Source: Thermoanaerobacterium thermosaccharolyticum DSM 571 (GTDB taxonomy: Bacteria; Bacillota; Thermoanaerobacteria; Thermoanaerobacterales; Thermoanaerobacteraceae). Taken from it: a stretch of 64,000 nucleotides of DNA. Both the position numbers and the translations under genes were made by a program. Positions within the stretch are counted from its first letter, which is position 1; the number at the start of each line of letters is the position of its first letter. The stretch spans positions 372,001 through 436,000 of the forward strand of contig NC_014410.1 of assembly GCF_000145615.1 (NCBI RefSeq), written 5' to 3'. The notes beneath the pieces are model-generated. The model saw only the letters and a list, made by a program, of their open reading frames with translations. It was not told where the DNA came from and ran no database searches. Of this stretch, positions 9,174 to 17,537 are shown piece after piece.

Positions 9174-9656
9174 ATGGATCTAAAGCAGCTATTTTACAAT
9201 GGTGTAAGTTTTAGTGAGTTTGTTAAAAGCGAGAATAATGAGATTACAGAGAGATTGAAAAGCAGGTACGATAATATAGCCCTTGATGGAACTGCAGTTA
9301 ATTTTAAAAACAAAGTTCGCTATGTATTGGCTTTTGCAGAGAATTGGTGCCCAGACTGTCAAGTAAGCGTGCCTATCATGGCAAAACTATGTGATGTAGC
9401 AAAGATTGATTTTAAAATATTGAAAAGAGAAGGCCATGAGGAGGAGATGAAACCATTTTATGAAGATGGAAAAGCAAAGATACCAACATTTGCTTTTCTG
9501 GACGATTCTTTCAATGTGGTAGGTACATGGATAGAAAGGCCTAAAGTCATAAAGGAACTTGTGGCAAAAGGCGACAATAGTTATAGAAGAGGTTATGTCA
9601 ATGGAGAATATGATAAAGACATTGTAAATGAACTTTTGGAAATAATGTCCCGGTAA
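9174..9656 (+). CDS. Thioredoxin-family protein
   Basis: 160 residues, cytoplasmic (no signal peptide). The redox motif WCPDC lies at about residues 58-62 after VRYVLAFAEN, and the cis-proline is in KIPTFAFLDD. This matches the thioredoxin fold but with a CPDC site and an N-terminal extension of about 45 residues, as in a Firmicutes family without known substrate. It lies 22 bases after the aminotransferase; its stop codon sits in the loop of its own terminator. Confidence 0.85.
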   Translation: MDLKQLFYNGVSFSEFVKSENNEITERLKSRYDNIALDGTAVNFKNKVRYVLAFAENWCPDCQVSVPIMAKLCDVAKIDFKILKREGHEEEMKPFYEDGKAKIPTFAFLDDSFNVVGTWIERPKVIKELVAKGDNSYRRGYVNGEYDKDIVNELLEIMSR

Positions 9657-9672
9657 TTCCGGGAATTTTTTA
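9648..9672 (+). terminator. Terminator overlapping the thioredoxin-like stop codon
   Basis: Stem TCCCGG (9648-9653), loop TAATT containing the TAA stop, CCGGGA (9659-9664), then ATTTTTTAT. Confidence 0.85.
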
Positions 9673-9785
9673 TGACATTTTAAATTAAATTTGTGTATGA
9701 CGATATAAAGATTTAGAAATTCAAGATAAAAAGAAAAATCAAAGCGTATCAAGAGGCAAAAGCATAAAATTCGGGATAGAGGAGT

Positions 9786-9814
9786 TTGTTAAAATACACA
9801 ATAAGATGTATAAT
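9786..9814 (+). promoter_or_regulatory. Promoter of nrdJ
   Basis: TTGTTA (9786-9791), 17-base spacer, TATAAT (9809-9814). The predicted leader is only about 45 nt, too short for a cobalamin riboswitch. Confidence 0.7.
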
Positions 9815-9843
9815 TATCTTTATCGGTATACAAAATATTGTAG
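9796..9843 (+). promoter_or_regulatory. Tandem NrdR-like boxes upstream of nrdJ
   Basis: Two 16-bp imperfect palindromes, ACACAATAAGATGTAT (9796-9811) and ATACAAAATATTGTAG (9828-9843), each match the remembered NrdR box consensus acaCwAtATaTwGtgt at 12 of 16 positions by hand count. Their starts are 32 bp apart with a 16-bp gap, the usual NrdR arrangement. The first overlaps the -10 element, the second lies just after the expected start of transcription, so repression is predicted. Confidence 0.6.
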
Positions 9844-9867
9844 GCAACTACATATAAGGAGAGATTT

Positions 9868-12800
9868 ATGATGAATTTGACGGAAAATTCTAAGAAGGTT
9901 CTTGAGAGAAGATACCTTGCTAAAGACGAGAATGGACGTGTTGTTGAGACTGTTGAGGAACTTTTTGAAAGAGTTGCTAAGTCTATTTCGGAGATTGACA
10001 AAAAATACGATAGCAACGCAAACATTGAAGAGCTTAAAAATAAATTTTATGATATGATGACAAATCTAGATTTTTTGCCTAATTCTCCAACTCTCATGAA
10101 TGCAGGAAGGCCGTTGGGGCAGCTTTCAGCGTGTTTCGTGCTTCCAGTTGGGGATTCTATGGAAGAGATATTTGATGCTGTAAAGTATGCTGCTATCATT
10201 CATAAGAGCGGAGGAGGTACAGGCTTTAGTTTTTCAAGGCTTAGACCTAAAGGTGCTACTGTCAAGTCTACAGGCGGTGTTGCATCTGGCCCTGTAAGTT
10301 TTATGAAAGTATTTAATTCTGCGACGGAAGCCGTGAAACAGGGTGGTACGCGCCGTGGGGCCAACATGGGTATATTAAGGATAGACCATCCTGATATTCT
10401 TGAATTTATTCAATGCAAGCAGGATAACAATGAAATAACTAATTTTAATATAAGCGTCGGCATAACAGAGGATTTTATGAAAGCCGTTGAATCTGGCGAA
10501 GACTACGATCTTGTAGATCCCCATACGAAAAAGGTTGTTAATAAGCTTAATGCGAGAGAAGTATTTGAGCTCATTGTTGAGATGGCCTGGAAAAATGGTG
10601 AGCCGGGAATTGTATTTTTAGACCGAATAAACGAAAAAAATCCGACACCGGCAATAGGTGAAATTGAGTCAACAAATCCGTGTGTCACAGGGGATACGTG
10701 GGTAATGACTACAGAAGGGCCAAAGCAAGTAAATGATTTAATTGGTAAGCCTTTTGAAGCTGTTATAAATGGCCGGTTCTATAGAACTACAAATGAAGGT
10801 TTCTTTAAAACGGGGCATAAACATATTGTTTTAGTTGAGACGATTGAAGGGTACTCTATAAGATTAACTGATGATCACAAAATATTAAAAGTCGTAGATA
10901 GTAGCTTAAATGAAATGAAAACTGAATGGGTTTCTGCGATAGAACTAAAACCTGGAGATAAAATTATTCTTAATAATAACAGAAATTTAATTGGTTGGTC
11001 AGGGGAACTTGACGAAGGAGATGGATATCTATTAGGACTACTAGTCGGTGATGGTGTTCTTAAAAGAGATACTGCAATACTTTCCGTTTGGAAAGAAGGA
11101 AAAGCTGTAGGAGATGTGAACAATTGTGGCGTTGATAATGTTATGCAATATGCTTTGGATTGCGCAATGAGACTGCCGCATCGCAGAGATTTTACAGGGT
11201 GGATGGAAATAAAAGGGCGAAATGAATACAGGCTAAAATTAGCATCATTAAGAGACTTGGCGCTTAAAATGGGAATGCACAATGGATTTAAAACAGTAAC
11301 TCCTGAATTAGAAAAAATGTCGTCAAGTGCTTACATAGGTTTTATTAGGGGACTTTTTGATTGTGATGCTTCTGTTCAAGGTAGCCCAGAAAAAGGTGCA
11401 AGTATACGACTTGCGCAGAGCGATTTAGATCTTTTAAAAGCGGTGCAAAGGATGTTATTGCGTTTAGGCATTGTAAGTAAGATATACGTTAACAGAAGAA
11501 AAGCTTCTATGAAACTAATGCCTGATGGAAAAGGAAGTCTAAAAGAATATAAAATAAAGCCACAACATGAGTTATGTATTAGCGGTGATAATATAGAAAT
11601 TTATGCAAAACGGATAGGCTTCCAAGATCTTAAAAAAATGCATAGATTAAATACTCTTTTATCATCATATAAAAAGGGTTCTCATCAAGAACGGTTTGTA
11701 GCAAGAGTTTTAGATATTAAAGAAAGCGGATTTGAAGATGTTTATGATGTACAAGTACCTGGGATTAATTCATTTGACGCTAATGGTATAATTATACATA
11801 ATTGTGGTGAACAACCACTTTTACCATATGAATCCTGTAACTTAGGGTCTATAAATCTTAAAAATATGCTAAAGGAGGAAAATGGCAAATATGAAGTTGA
11901 TTATGACAAATTAAGAGATACCGTACATAATGCTGTACATTTTCTTGATAATGTCATAGATGCAAATAAATATCCACTGCCACAGATAGACGAGATGACT
12001 AAGGGTACCAGAAAAATAGGCTTAGGAGTCATGGGCTTTGCTGATATGCTGCTTATGCTAAATATACCGTACAATTCAGAAGAGGCTGTAGAATTTGCCG
12101 ATAAATTAATGAAGTTCATCGATGAAGAGTCTAAAAAGGCATCAATGGAACTTGCAAAAAAGAGAGGCGTTTTTAAGTACTTCGATAAAAGCATATACAA
12201 GGATAAAAACATTAAGCTCAGGAATGCGACAACTACAACGATAGCACCTACAGGCACAATATCTATAATTGCAGGGACGTCCAGTGGAATTGAGCCTTTA
12301 TTTGCCATAGCTATGACAAGAAATGTAATGGACAATACTCAACTGGTGGAAGTAAACCCTATTTTTAAAGAGGTTGCTTTAAAAAGAGGCTTTTACTCAG
12401 ACGAATTGATGAAAAAGATAGCAGAACAAGGAACCTTAAAGGGAATTGATAGCATTCCTGATGATGTAAAAAAAGTATTTGTGACTGCTCATGACATCGA
12501 CCCTGTTTGGCATATAAGGATGCAAGCAGCTTTTCAAAAGCATGTTGATAATGCGGTATCAAAAACAGTTAATTTTAGACATGATGCAACAGTTGATGAT
12601 GTAAGAGAAGTCTATGAGCTTGCATATAGATTAGGGCTTAAAGGTGTCACTATTTATCGTGATGGAAGCCGTGATTCTCAGGTGTTGAATCTGGGTATAA
12701 AGAAGGATAAAAAGGAAGAAACAAAGAGCGATAAAAAGTCTGACATCAAAAAGAACCAAATCGTGCCAAGGCCAAGGCCGCCAGTTACAAAAGGAATCAC

Positions 12801-13302
12801 TGAAAAGGTGAGAATAGGCTGCGGAAATTTGTATATAACGGTGAATTACGATGACAATGGGATATGTGAGGTATTTACAAATTTAGGACGTGCAGGTGGG
12901 TGTCCGTCACAGTCAGAAGCTACAAGCAGATTGATATCTATTGCGTTGAGATCAGGATTAGATGCCAAATCTATTGTAGAACAATTAAAAGGCATAAGAT
13001 GTCATTCGACATTAAGGCAGATGGCAAACAATAAGGAAATTAAAGTGCTTTCATGTCCTGATGCGATAGCAAAGGTAATAGAAAAAGTGATGAAATTAAA
13101 AGTTGAAGAAAATGAGAATTTCGCTCCTATTGATGTGCCTATAAACGGAAGCAGCGACAAGTATGACGATGAAGAAGAACTTTATGCGGCATTTACAGAT
13201 GATTCACATGAAGATCATTTTTGCCCTGAATGTGGCAGTGAGATTGAGCACGAAGGTGGATGCGTTGTCTGCAAAAACTGTGGATATTCAAAATGCGGTT
13301 AA
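9868..13302 (+). CDS. nrdJ: Adenosylcobalamin-dependent ribonucleotide reductase (class II) with intein
   Basis: Precursor of 1144 residues, about 770 after splicing. It reduces ribonucleotides to deoxyribonucleotides using a B12-generated thiyl radical. Host motifs: FLPNSPTLMNAG, the redox Cys89 in QLSACFV, GGTGFSFS, QGGTRRGANM, and across the splice junction NP-CGEQPLLPYESCNLGS, where Cys646 is the thiyl-radical residue, Glu648 its partner and Cys657 the second redox Cys (Thermotoga C322, E324, C333). Then PTGTISIIAG, a TSCPD domain (about 960-1060) and a C-terminal Cys-rich tail (CPEC, CVVCKNCG) that likely shuttles electrons from thioredoxin. No N-terminal ATP cone is apparent. AAGGAG at 9857 supports ATG 9868 (or 9871). 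Confidence 0.96.
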   Translation: MMNLTENSKKVLERRYLAKDENGRVVETVEELFERVAKSISEIDKKYDSNANIEELKNKFYDMMTNLDFLPNSPTLMNAGRPLGQLSACFVLPVGDSMEEIFDAVKYAAIIHKSGGGTGFSFSRLRPKGATVKSTGGVASGPVSFMKVFNSATEAVKQGGTRRGANMGILRIDHPDILEFIQCKQDNNEITNFNISVGITEDFMKAVESGEDYDLVDPHTKKVVNKLNAREVFELIVEMAWKNGEPGIVFLDRINEKNPTPAIGEIESTNPCVTGDTWVMTTEGPKQVNDLIGKPFEAVINGRFYRTTNEGFFKTGHKHIVLVETIEGYSIRLTDDHKILKVVDSSLNEMKTEWVSAIELKPGDKIILNNNRNLIGWSGELDEGDGYLLGLLVGDGVLKRDTAILSVWKEGKAVGDVNNCGVDNVMQYALDCAMRLPHRRDFTGWMEIKGRNEYRLKLASLRDLALKMGMHNGFKTVTPELEKMSSSAYIGFIRGLFDCDASVQGSPEKGASIRLAQSDLDLLKAVQRMLLRLGIVSKIYVNRRKASMKLMPDGKGSLKEYKIKPQHELCISGDNIEIYAKRIGFQDLKKMHRLNTLLSSYKKGSHQERFVARVLDIKESGFEDVYDVQVPGINSFDANGIIIHNCGEQPLLPYESCNLGSINLKNMLKEENGKYEVDYDKLRDTVHNAVHFLDNVIDANKYPLPQIDEMTKGTRKIGLGVMGFADMLLMLNIPYNSEEAVEFADKLMKFIDEESKKASMELAKKRGVFKYFDKSIYKDKNIKLRNATTTTIAPTGTISIIAGTSSGIEPLFAIAMTRNVMDNTQLVEVNPIFKEVALKRGFYSDELMKKIAEQGTLKGIDSIPDDVKKVFVTAHDIDPVWHIRMQAAFQKHVDNAVSKTVNFRHDATVDDVREVYELAYRLGLKGVTIYRDGSRDSQVLNLGIKKDKKEETKSDKKSDIKKNQIVPRPRPPVTKGITEKVRIGCGNLYITVNYDDNGICEVFTNLGRAGGCPSQSEATSRLISIALRSGLDAKSIVEQLKGIRCHSTLRQMANNKEIKVLSCPDAIAKVIEKVMKLKVEENENFAPIDVPINGSSDKYDDEEELYAAFTDDSHEDHFCPECGSEIEHEGGCVVCKNCGYSKCG
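10681..11802 (+). mobile_element. Intein with LAGLIDADG homing endonuclease domain inside nrdJ
   Basis: 374 residues (precursor 272-645), in frame. Block A starts with Cys1 (CVTGDTWVMTTEG); block B has the TxxH motif in IRLTDDHKI; the two dodecapeptide endonuclease motifs are YLLGLLVGDGVL and YIGFIRGLFDCDAS, both retaining Asp; block F is VYDVQVPGINSFDANG; block G ends IIIHN, followed by Cys +1 of the C-extein. All residues needed for splicing are present, so the intein should be active, and the endonuclease looks intact. Boundaries are exact at the codon level if Cys1 and Asn374 are the splice residues. Confidence 0.95.
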
Positions 13303-13316
13303 AATAAATCATAATC

Positions 13317-13347
13317 AAAAAATCTCCCGATTTTGGGAGATTTTTTT
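13317..13347 (+). terminator. Rho-independent terminator after nrdJ
   Basis: AAAAAATCTCCC (13317-13328), loop GATTTT, GGGAGATTTTTT (13335-13346). Confidence 0.9.
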
Positions 13348-13487
13348 GCACCATCTCAAAAAACGACATATTATGAATGATATGTATGATATAATTTCAT
13401 TTGTGTATAAAATTTTGTTTATTAACAATGAAGGATTTTTTTAATTTGTGTCGAATAACTCATTAATTAAGTCAAGAGGGGTTAAAA

Positions 13488-15152
13488 ATGTTAAAAAAAA
13501 GGGAAGTAATCTTTGATTCACTTTTAATTACAGCGGGTTTTTCACTGTTGATATTTTCCTGCATCAGATATGGTTTAAGAATAGATATAAAATTATTTTC
13601 TCTATTGCTGGTTATCATGCTTATACTTGATAATTTAGGAATTAAGTATACAGATATTAAACTGTCTATAAGCCCTGTGATTACGATAGCTTCGTTCTTG
13701 ATATATGGGACAGAATCATCTACGCTTTTAGCTGTTCTGTCGATCATGATTGAAACAATATTTTTCAGGAAAAAAATTAAAAATGGATTTTTAAATGGGG
13801 CAATGTTTTCGATTACCTATATAACTGCGGGACATATTTATGAGCTTTTGGGTGGGAAATTTGGGCAATTTTCTTTAAATCAATTAAAATATATAATAAT
13901 ATATGTCCTAGCTAGCTTTGTCATAAATTATTTTATATTGTATTATGCATTGAAATTTCAAGGGAAAATGTTGTTTAAAAAGTATTGGACTGAAAGTTCT
14001 ATATTAGAGCTGGTTTCTTATTTTGTAATGATACCTTTTGCCATATTTTTTGCAAATGTGTATTTAAAATATGGAACATATATATTTTTTTATCATGTGA
14101 TACCTTTGATTTTATTAGCTTATTTTATCAAAGCGTTTAGAGACCTCTACAAAGCAAATCAAAGGCTTAATGCTCTGTACGAGATGGTTAAGATCATCAA
14201 TTCAAAATTAGACTTAGATAAAACTTTGGAAGCAATTGTCTATGAAACGGAGAAGGTTGTGACTGTTTCAGGTATTGCCATCTACTTAAAGGATGAAAAT
14301 GGCTTTTTGGTTAATGAGAAGATAAAGTGCTCTGATGAAGCCAAAAGTGCTTTTAAAGATGTGTATATGAATAACGAAGGGCTCATAGGAAAAGCTGTAT
14401 ATGAAGGAAAGTCTGTCATAATAGACAATTTAAAACGAGATAAGTACTATTTTGACAGAAATATATCTGATTATTTTGATTCTGCAATTGTAGTCCCTAT
14501 TAAAAATACAGATAAAATAATTGGTTGCCTTTCAGTCTTTCAAAATGAAGTTAATGCTTTTGACGGCGAATCTCTCAAGATAATGGAGGCGCTATCAGAA
14601 CAGTCATCAATAGCAATTATGAATGCGAAAAGATATTTTGAAATAAGAAAAAAATCAATTACTGACCCCCTGACGAAAACTTACAATAGGAGGTTTTTCG
14701 ATCAGATATTGCACAACAGCATAACAAAGTCGGCGGAGGATAAAATGCCGGTTAGCCTTATAATGTTAGATGTGGATAAATTTAAGAACATAAATGACAC
14801 ATATGGTCATGTGATCGGTGATATTGTGCTGTGTGAAATAGCATCTAGGATTAAAAGCTGCGTAAGGAACAATGACATTGTTGCAAGGTATGGTGGTGAA
14901 GAATTTTCCGTGATATTGCCGAATCTTACAGCAGAACAAGCTTGTGTAATAGCAGAAAGAATAAGATATGAGGTATCATCGAAGCCAATAAAGACTGATG
15001 TGGGTGATATCACTATAACTGTAAGTGCTGGTGTTGCTGACTATCCTAATAAAGCGGAGTCGGCTGAAAAGCTTATAAGCCATGCTGATAGGGCCCTTTA
15101 CGCTGGCTGCAAAACAAAAGGTAGAGACAGAGTTGCAGTATATGAAATATAA
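13488..15152 (+). CDS. Membrane GAF-GGDEF diguanylate cyclase
   Basis: 554 residues. The first ~215 residues are mostly hydrophobic with roughly six to eight membrane segments (for example LLITAGFSLLIFSCI, YIIIYVLASFVINYFILYYA, IPLILLAYFIKAF) and form a sensor region I cannot assign to a named MASE domain. A GAF domain follows (about 230-380), then GGDEF. The active site GGEEF (about 469-473) and the catalytic loop Asp in LDVDKFKNINDTYGH are intact, so c-di-GMP synthesis is predicted. The inhibitory I-site RxxD (RNND) lies five residues before GGEEF, so product inhibition is also predicted. GAGGGG precedes ATG 13488. Single gene. Confidence 0.9.
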   Translation: MLKKREVIFDSLLITAGFSLLIFSCIRYGLRIDIKLFSLLLVIMLILDNLGIKYTDIKLSISPVITIASFLIYGTESSTLLAVLSIMIETIFFRKKIKNGFLNGAMFSITYITAGHIYELLGGKFGQFSLNQLKYIIIYVLASFVINYFILYYALKFQGKMLFKKYWTESSILELVSYFVMIPFAIFFANVYLKYGTYIFFYHVIPLILLAYFIKAFRDLYKANQRLNALYEMVKIINSKLDLDKTLEAIVYETEKVVTVSGIAIYLKDENGFLVNEKIKCSDEAKSAFKDVYMNNEGLIGKAVYEGKSVIIDNLKRDKYYFDRNISDYFDSAIVVPIKNTDKIIGCLSVFQNEVNAFDGESLKIMEALSEQSSIAIMNAKRYFEIRKKSITDPLTKTYNRRFFDQILHNSITKSAEDKMPVSLIMLDVDKFKNINDTYGHVIGDIVLCEIASRIKSCVRNNDIVARYGGEEFSVILPNLTAEQACVIAERIRYEVSSKPIKTDVGDITITVSAGVADYPNKAESAEKLISHADRALYAGCKTKGRDRVAVYEI

Positions 15153-15226
15153 ATAAAAATCTTCATAATATCTTCATTTTGAGTGGGTACAATATAGATA
15201 AATGATAAGTTGAGGAGGAATTCAAA

Positions 15227-15388
15227 ATGGAGATATTAAAATTTATATTTAGTAGGGAATATAGAGCAAAGGTTGTAAATGCATTTACGGAAGAAGTTAT
15301 TTCGCTGTGTTACGAAGCAGAAAAATCTATTTTTGAATTATATAGTCACAATGAAGAAAATATTGATGATATGGAAAAAGCTTCATAA
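15227..15388 (+). CDS. 53-residue hypothetical protein
   Basis: Starts MEILKFIFSREYRAKVVNAF and ends ENIDDMEKAS. A very good ribosome binding site (GAGGAGG at 15212-15218) and a strong terminator right after the stop support translation. The sequence suggests one or two amphipathic helices, with an acidic C terminus and one Cys; no membrane segment, no family recognised. TACAAT at 15189-15194 may be a -10 box. It stands alone between the diguanylate cyclase and ptsI. Confidence 0.65.
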   Translation: MEILKFIFSREYRAKVVNAFTEEVISLCYEAEKSIFELYSHNEENIDDMEKAS

Positions 15389-15414
15389 TAAATGCCGGTG
15401 TAAACCGGCATTTA
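15389..15414 (+). terminator. Hairpin after the 53-residue gene
   Basis: Perfect 11-bp stem TAAATGCCGGT (15389-15399) and ACCGGCATTTA (15404-15414) closed by a GTAA (GNRA) tetraloop. The following T run is weak. Confidence 0.7.
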
Positions 15415-15685
15415 TACATTACATGATGGATTTATAGTATAATAGAATTAAGTAAGATGAATAAATTTAATTTTTATGATATTATATTGTAAAGGTGGGA
15501 TGAAATTGATAGTTTTGTGACAATACTGTGTAAAGAATGAACTATTTTTTTTAATAATTAACTATTTGCACTTGACATGCAATAATTAATATTAGCCTAC
15601 TAAATGGCTATAATGTCAAATACACTTAAATTTATATTATGATTATGTTATAATATCTATTAAAGCTTGATGAGGAGGAAAAGAC
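15415..15685 (+). promoter_or_regulatory. ptsI upstream region with several possible promoter elements
   Basis: 271 bases, very AT-rich, without a convincing gene. It holds three TATAAT boxes (near 15434, 15609-15614 and 15649-15654) and an isolated TTGACA (15572-15577) with no matching -10 at 16-18 bases. The TATAAT at 15649 with TTAAAT at 15626 (17-base spacer) is the likeliest ptsI promoter. A six-codon reading frame with a Shine-Dalgarno (AAAGGTGGG then ATG near 15500) is probably chance. Confidence 0.35.
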
Positions 15686-17413
15686 ATGTTAAAAGGTGTT
15701 GCAGCATCACCGGGTATTGCAATGGGCAAAGTATTTCTATACACAAAAAAATTTGCTGAAATTAACACCCGAAATATCGATGCATCCATGGTAGAAGATG
15801 AGATTGCAAAATTTGAAAATGCAATTAAATTAACAAAAGAACAAATAGAGAAAATTAAAGAGAAGACAGAAAGGGAGTTTGGCAAAGATAAGGCTCAAAT
15901 TTTTGAGGCACATTTGATGCTAGCAAATGACCCTGAGCTTTTTGACGCTGTCGTAAATATGATCAAAAATGAGCTTATAACAGCTGATAATGCGGTAAAC
16001 CAAGTAATAGAGCAGCATGCTTCCATGATGGAATCTTTAGATGACAAGTACCTAAAAGAGCGAGCTGTTGATTTAAGAGATGTAGGAAGCAGGATAATAA
16101 ATAATCTTCTGGGTATAGTAAATGTGAATTTATCGGAGCTGGATGAAGATGTGATAATAATTGCTAAAGATTTGACGCCATCAGATACTGCGACTATGAA
16201 AAAAGATAAAGTATTGGGGTTTGCTACGGATGTTGGCGGCAGGACATCACATACAGCGATTATGGCTCGTTCTTTAGAGATACCAGCAGTAGTTGGTACT
16301 GGAAATGTCACACAGAATGTAGCTGGCGGTGAGATTGCTATTGTCGATGGAAGCGAAGGCATAGTGATAATAAATCCAAGCGACGATATTCTTAAAGAAT
16401 ATGAAGATAAATTAAATAAATACAAAATTAGAATTGAAAAGTTAAAAGAACTTAAAGATTTGCCTGCCGTGACAACAGATGGAAAACAATCTATGCTAGT
16501 TGCAAATATCGGTACACCTAAAGATGTAGAGGGCGCTTTGAAAAATGGAGCGGAAGGTATAGGCTTATTTAGAACTGAATTTTTGTACATGAACAGAAAT
16601 GATTTTCCAAGTGAAGAAGAACAGTTTGAAGCGTATAAATATGTAGCTGAGAAGATGAATGGAAAGCCTGTTACAATAAGGACTTTGGACATCGGTGGCG
16701 ATAAGAAGTTACCATATTTAAATATGCCAGATGAAATGAATCCATTTCTTGGCTATAGGGCTATAAGGCTTTGCCTTGATGAAAAGGAGATGTTTAAGAC
16801 TCAGCTTAGGGCTTTGCTTAGGGCTAGTGCGTATGGAAACATCTTAATTATGTATCCTATGATTTCTTCTGTTGTTGAAGTCAGAAAAGCAAATGCGATT
16901 TTGAATGAAGTAAAAGAAGAACTGGATACAAAAGGCATAAAATACGATAAAAATATAAAAGTTGGCATAATGGTTGAGATACCGTCTGCAGCCGTGACCG
17001 CTGATATATTAGCTAAAGAAGTTGACTTCTTTAGTATAGGCACAAACGATCTGTGCCAGTATACGCTTGCAGTTGATAGAATGAATGAAAGAATAAAGGA
17101 CTACTATAAGCCGTTTAATCCTGCAATTCTCAGACTTATTAAAAATGTAATAGATGCATCCCACAAAGAAGGAATATTTACTGCTATGTGCGGTGAAATG
17201 GCTGGTGATCCACTTACAACAGTTATTCTTTTGGGACTGGGTCTTGATGAATTTTCAATGAGCGCAAGCTCTATACCAAATATAAAGAACATAATACGAA
17301 ATGTATCTTACGAGAAAGCAAAAGAGTTTACAGAAATGGTTTTGAACATGTCGACACCTGACGAAATTGAAGATGCGTCAAGAAAAATTTTATACGATAT
17401 AATTGGTGAATGA
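15686..17413 (+). CDS. ptsI: Phosphoenolpyruvate-protein phosphotransferase (PTS enzyme I)
   Basis: 575 residues, typical length. It takes phosphate from PEP onto an active-site His and passes it to HPr for sugar uptake. The N-terminal domain starts LKGVAASPGIAMGKV; the active His is in GGRTSHTAIMARS (about residue 188); the PEP-binding barrel shows GIGLFRTEFLYM, TIRTLDIGGDKKLP, FFSIGTNDLCQYTLA and the catalytic Cys of MCGEMAGD. ptsH is not adjacent, unlike in many Firmicutes. GAGGAGG precedes ATG 15686, and a terminator follows at once, so this is a single-gene unit. Confidence 0.97.
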   Translation: MLKGVAASPGIAMGKVFLYTKKFAEINTRNIDASMVEDEIAKFENAIKLTKEQIEKIKEKTEREFGKDKAQIFEAHLMLANDPELFDAVVNMIKNELITADNAVNQVIEQHASMMESLDDKYLKERAVDLRDVGSRIINNLLGIVNVNLSELDEDVIIIAKDLTPSDTATMKKDKVLGFATDVGGRTSHTAIMARSLEIPAVVGTGNVTQNVAGGEIAIVDGSEGIVIINPSDDILKEYEDKLNKYKIRIEKLKELKDLPAVTTDGKQSMLVANIGTPKDVEGALKNGAEGIGLFRTEFLYMNRNDFPSEEEQFEAYKYVAEKMNGKPVTIRTLDIGGDKKLPYLNMPDEMNPFLGYRAIRLCLDEKEMFKTQLRALLRASAYGNILIMYPMISSVVEVRKANAILNEVKEELDTKGIKYDKNIKVGIMVEIPSAAVTADILAKEVDFFSIGTNDLCQYTLAVDRMNERIKDYYKPFNPAILRLIKNVIDASHKEGIFTAMCGEMAGDPLTTVILLGLGLDEFSMSASSIPNIKNIIRNVSYEKAKEFTEMVLNMSTPDEIEDASRKILYDIIGE

Positions 17414-17416
17414 TTG

Positions 17417-17457
17417 AAAACCTCTGGTAATATAATAATATACCAGAGGTTTTTTTT
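17417..17457 (+). terminator. Rho-independent terminator after ptsI
   Basis: AACCTCTGGTA (17419-17429), 11-base loop, TACCAGAGGTT (17441-17451), then a run of T. Confidence 0.92.
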
Positions 17458-17537
17458 AAAAAATTTTTAAATATAAAAAGGAAATTTAAGATAAGTATAG
17501 AATTATAATATTAAAGCAATAAGATAGGGGGATATAT

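Noticed and set aside
9673..9867. Cobalamin riboswitch before nrdJ
   Set aside because: No B12-box-like sequence and only about 45 nt of leader after the predicted promoter.
10681..11802. Intein region read as a separate gene or frameshift in nrdJ
   Set aside because: The frame is continuous and all intein blocks with correct splice residues are present.
15500..15523. Six-codon leader peptide (ATG ... TGA) with a Shine-Dalgarno upstream of ptsI
   Set aside because: Too short to judge, no attenuator structure tied to it, and unrelated codons; probably chance in AT-rich DNA.
15895..16692. 265-codon open frame on the - strand inside ptsI
   Set aside because: Fully overlaps a certain gene, low-complexity Ser/Leu-rich translation, no ribosome binding site; a shadow frame.
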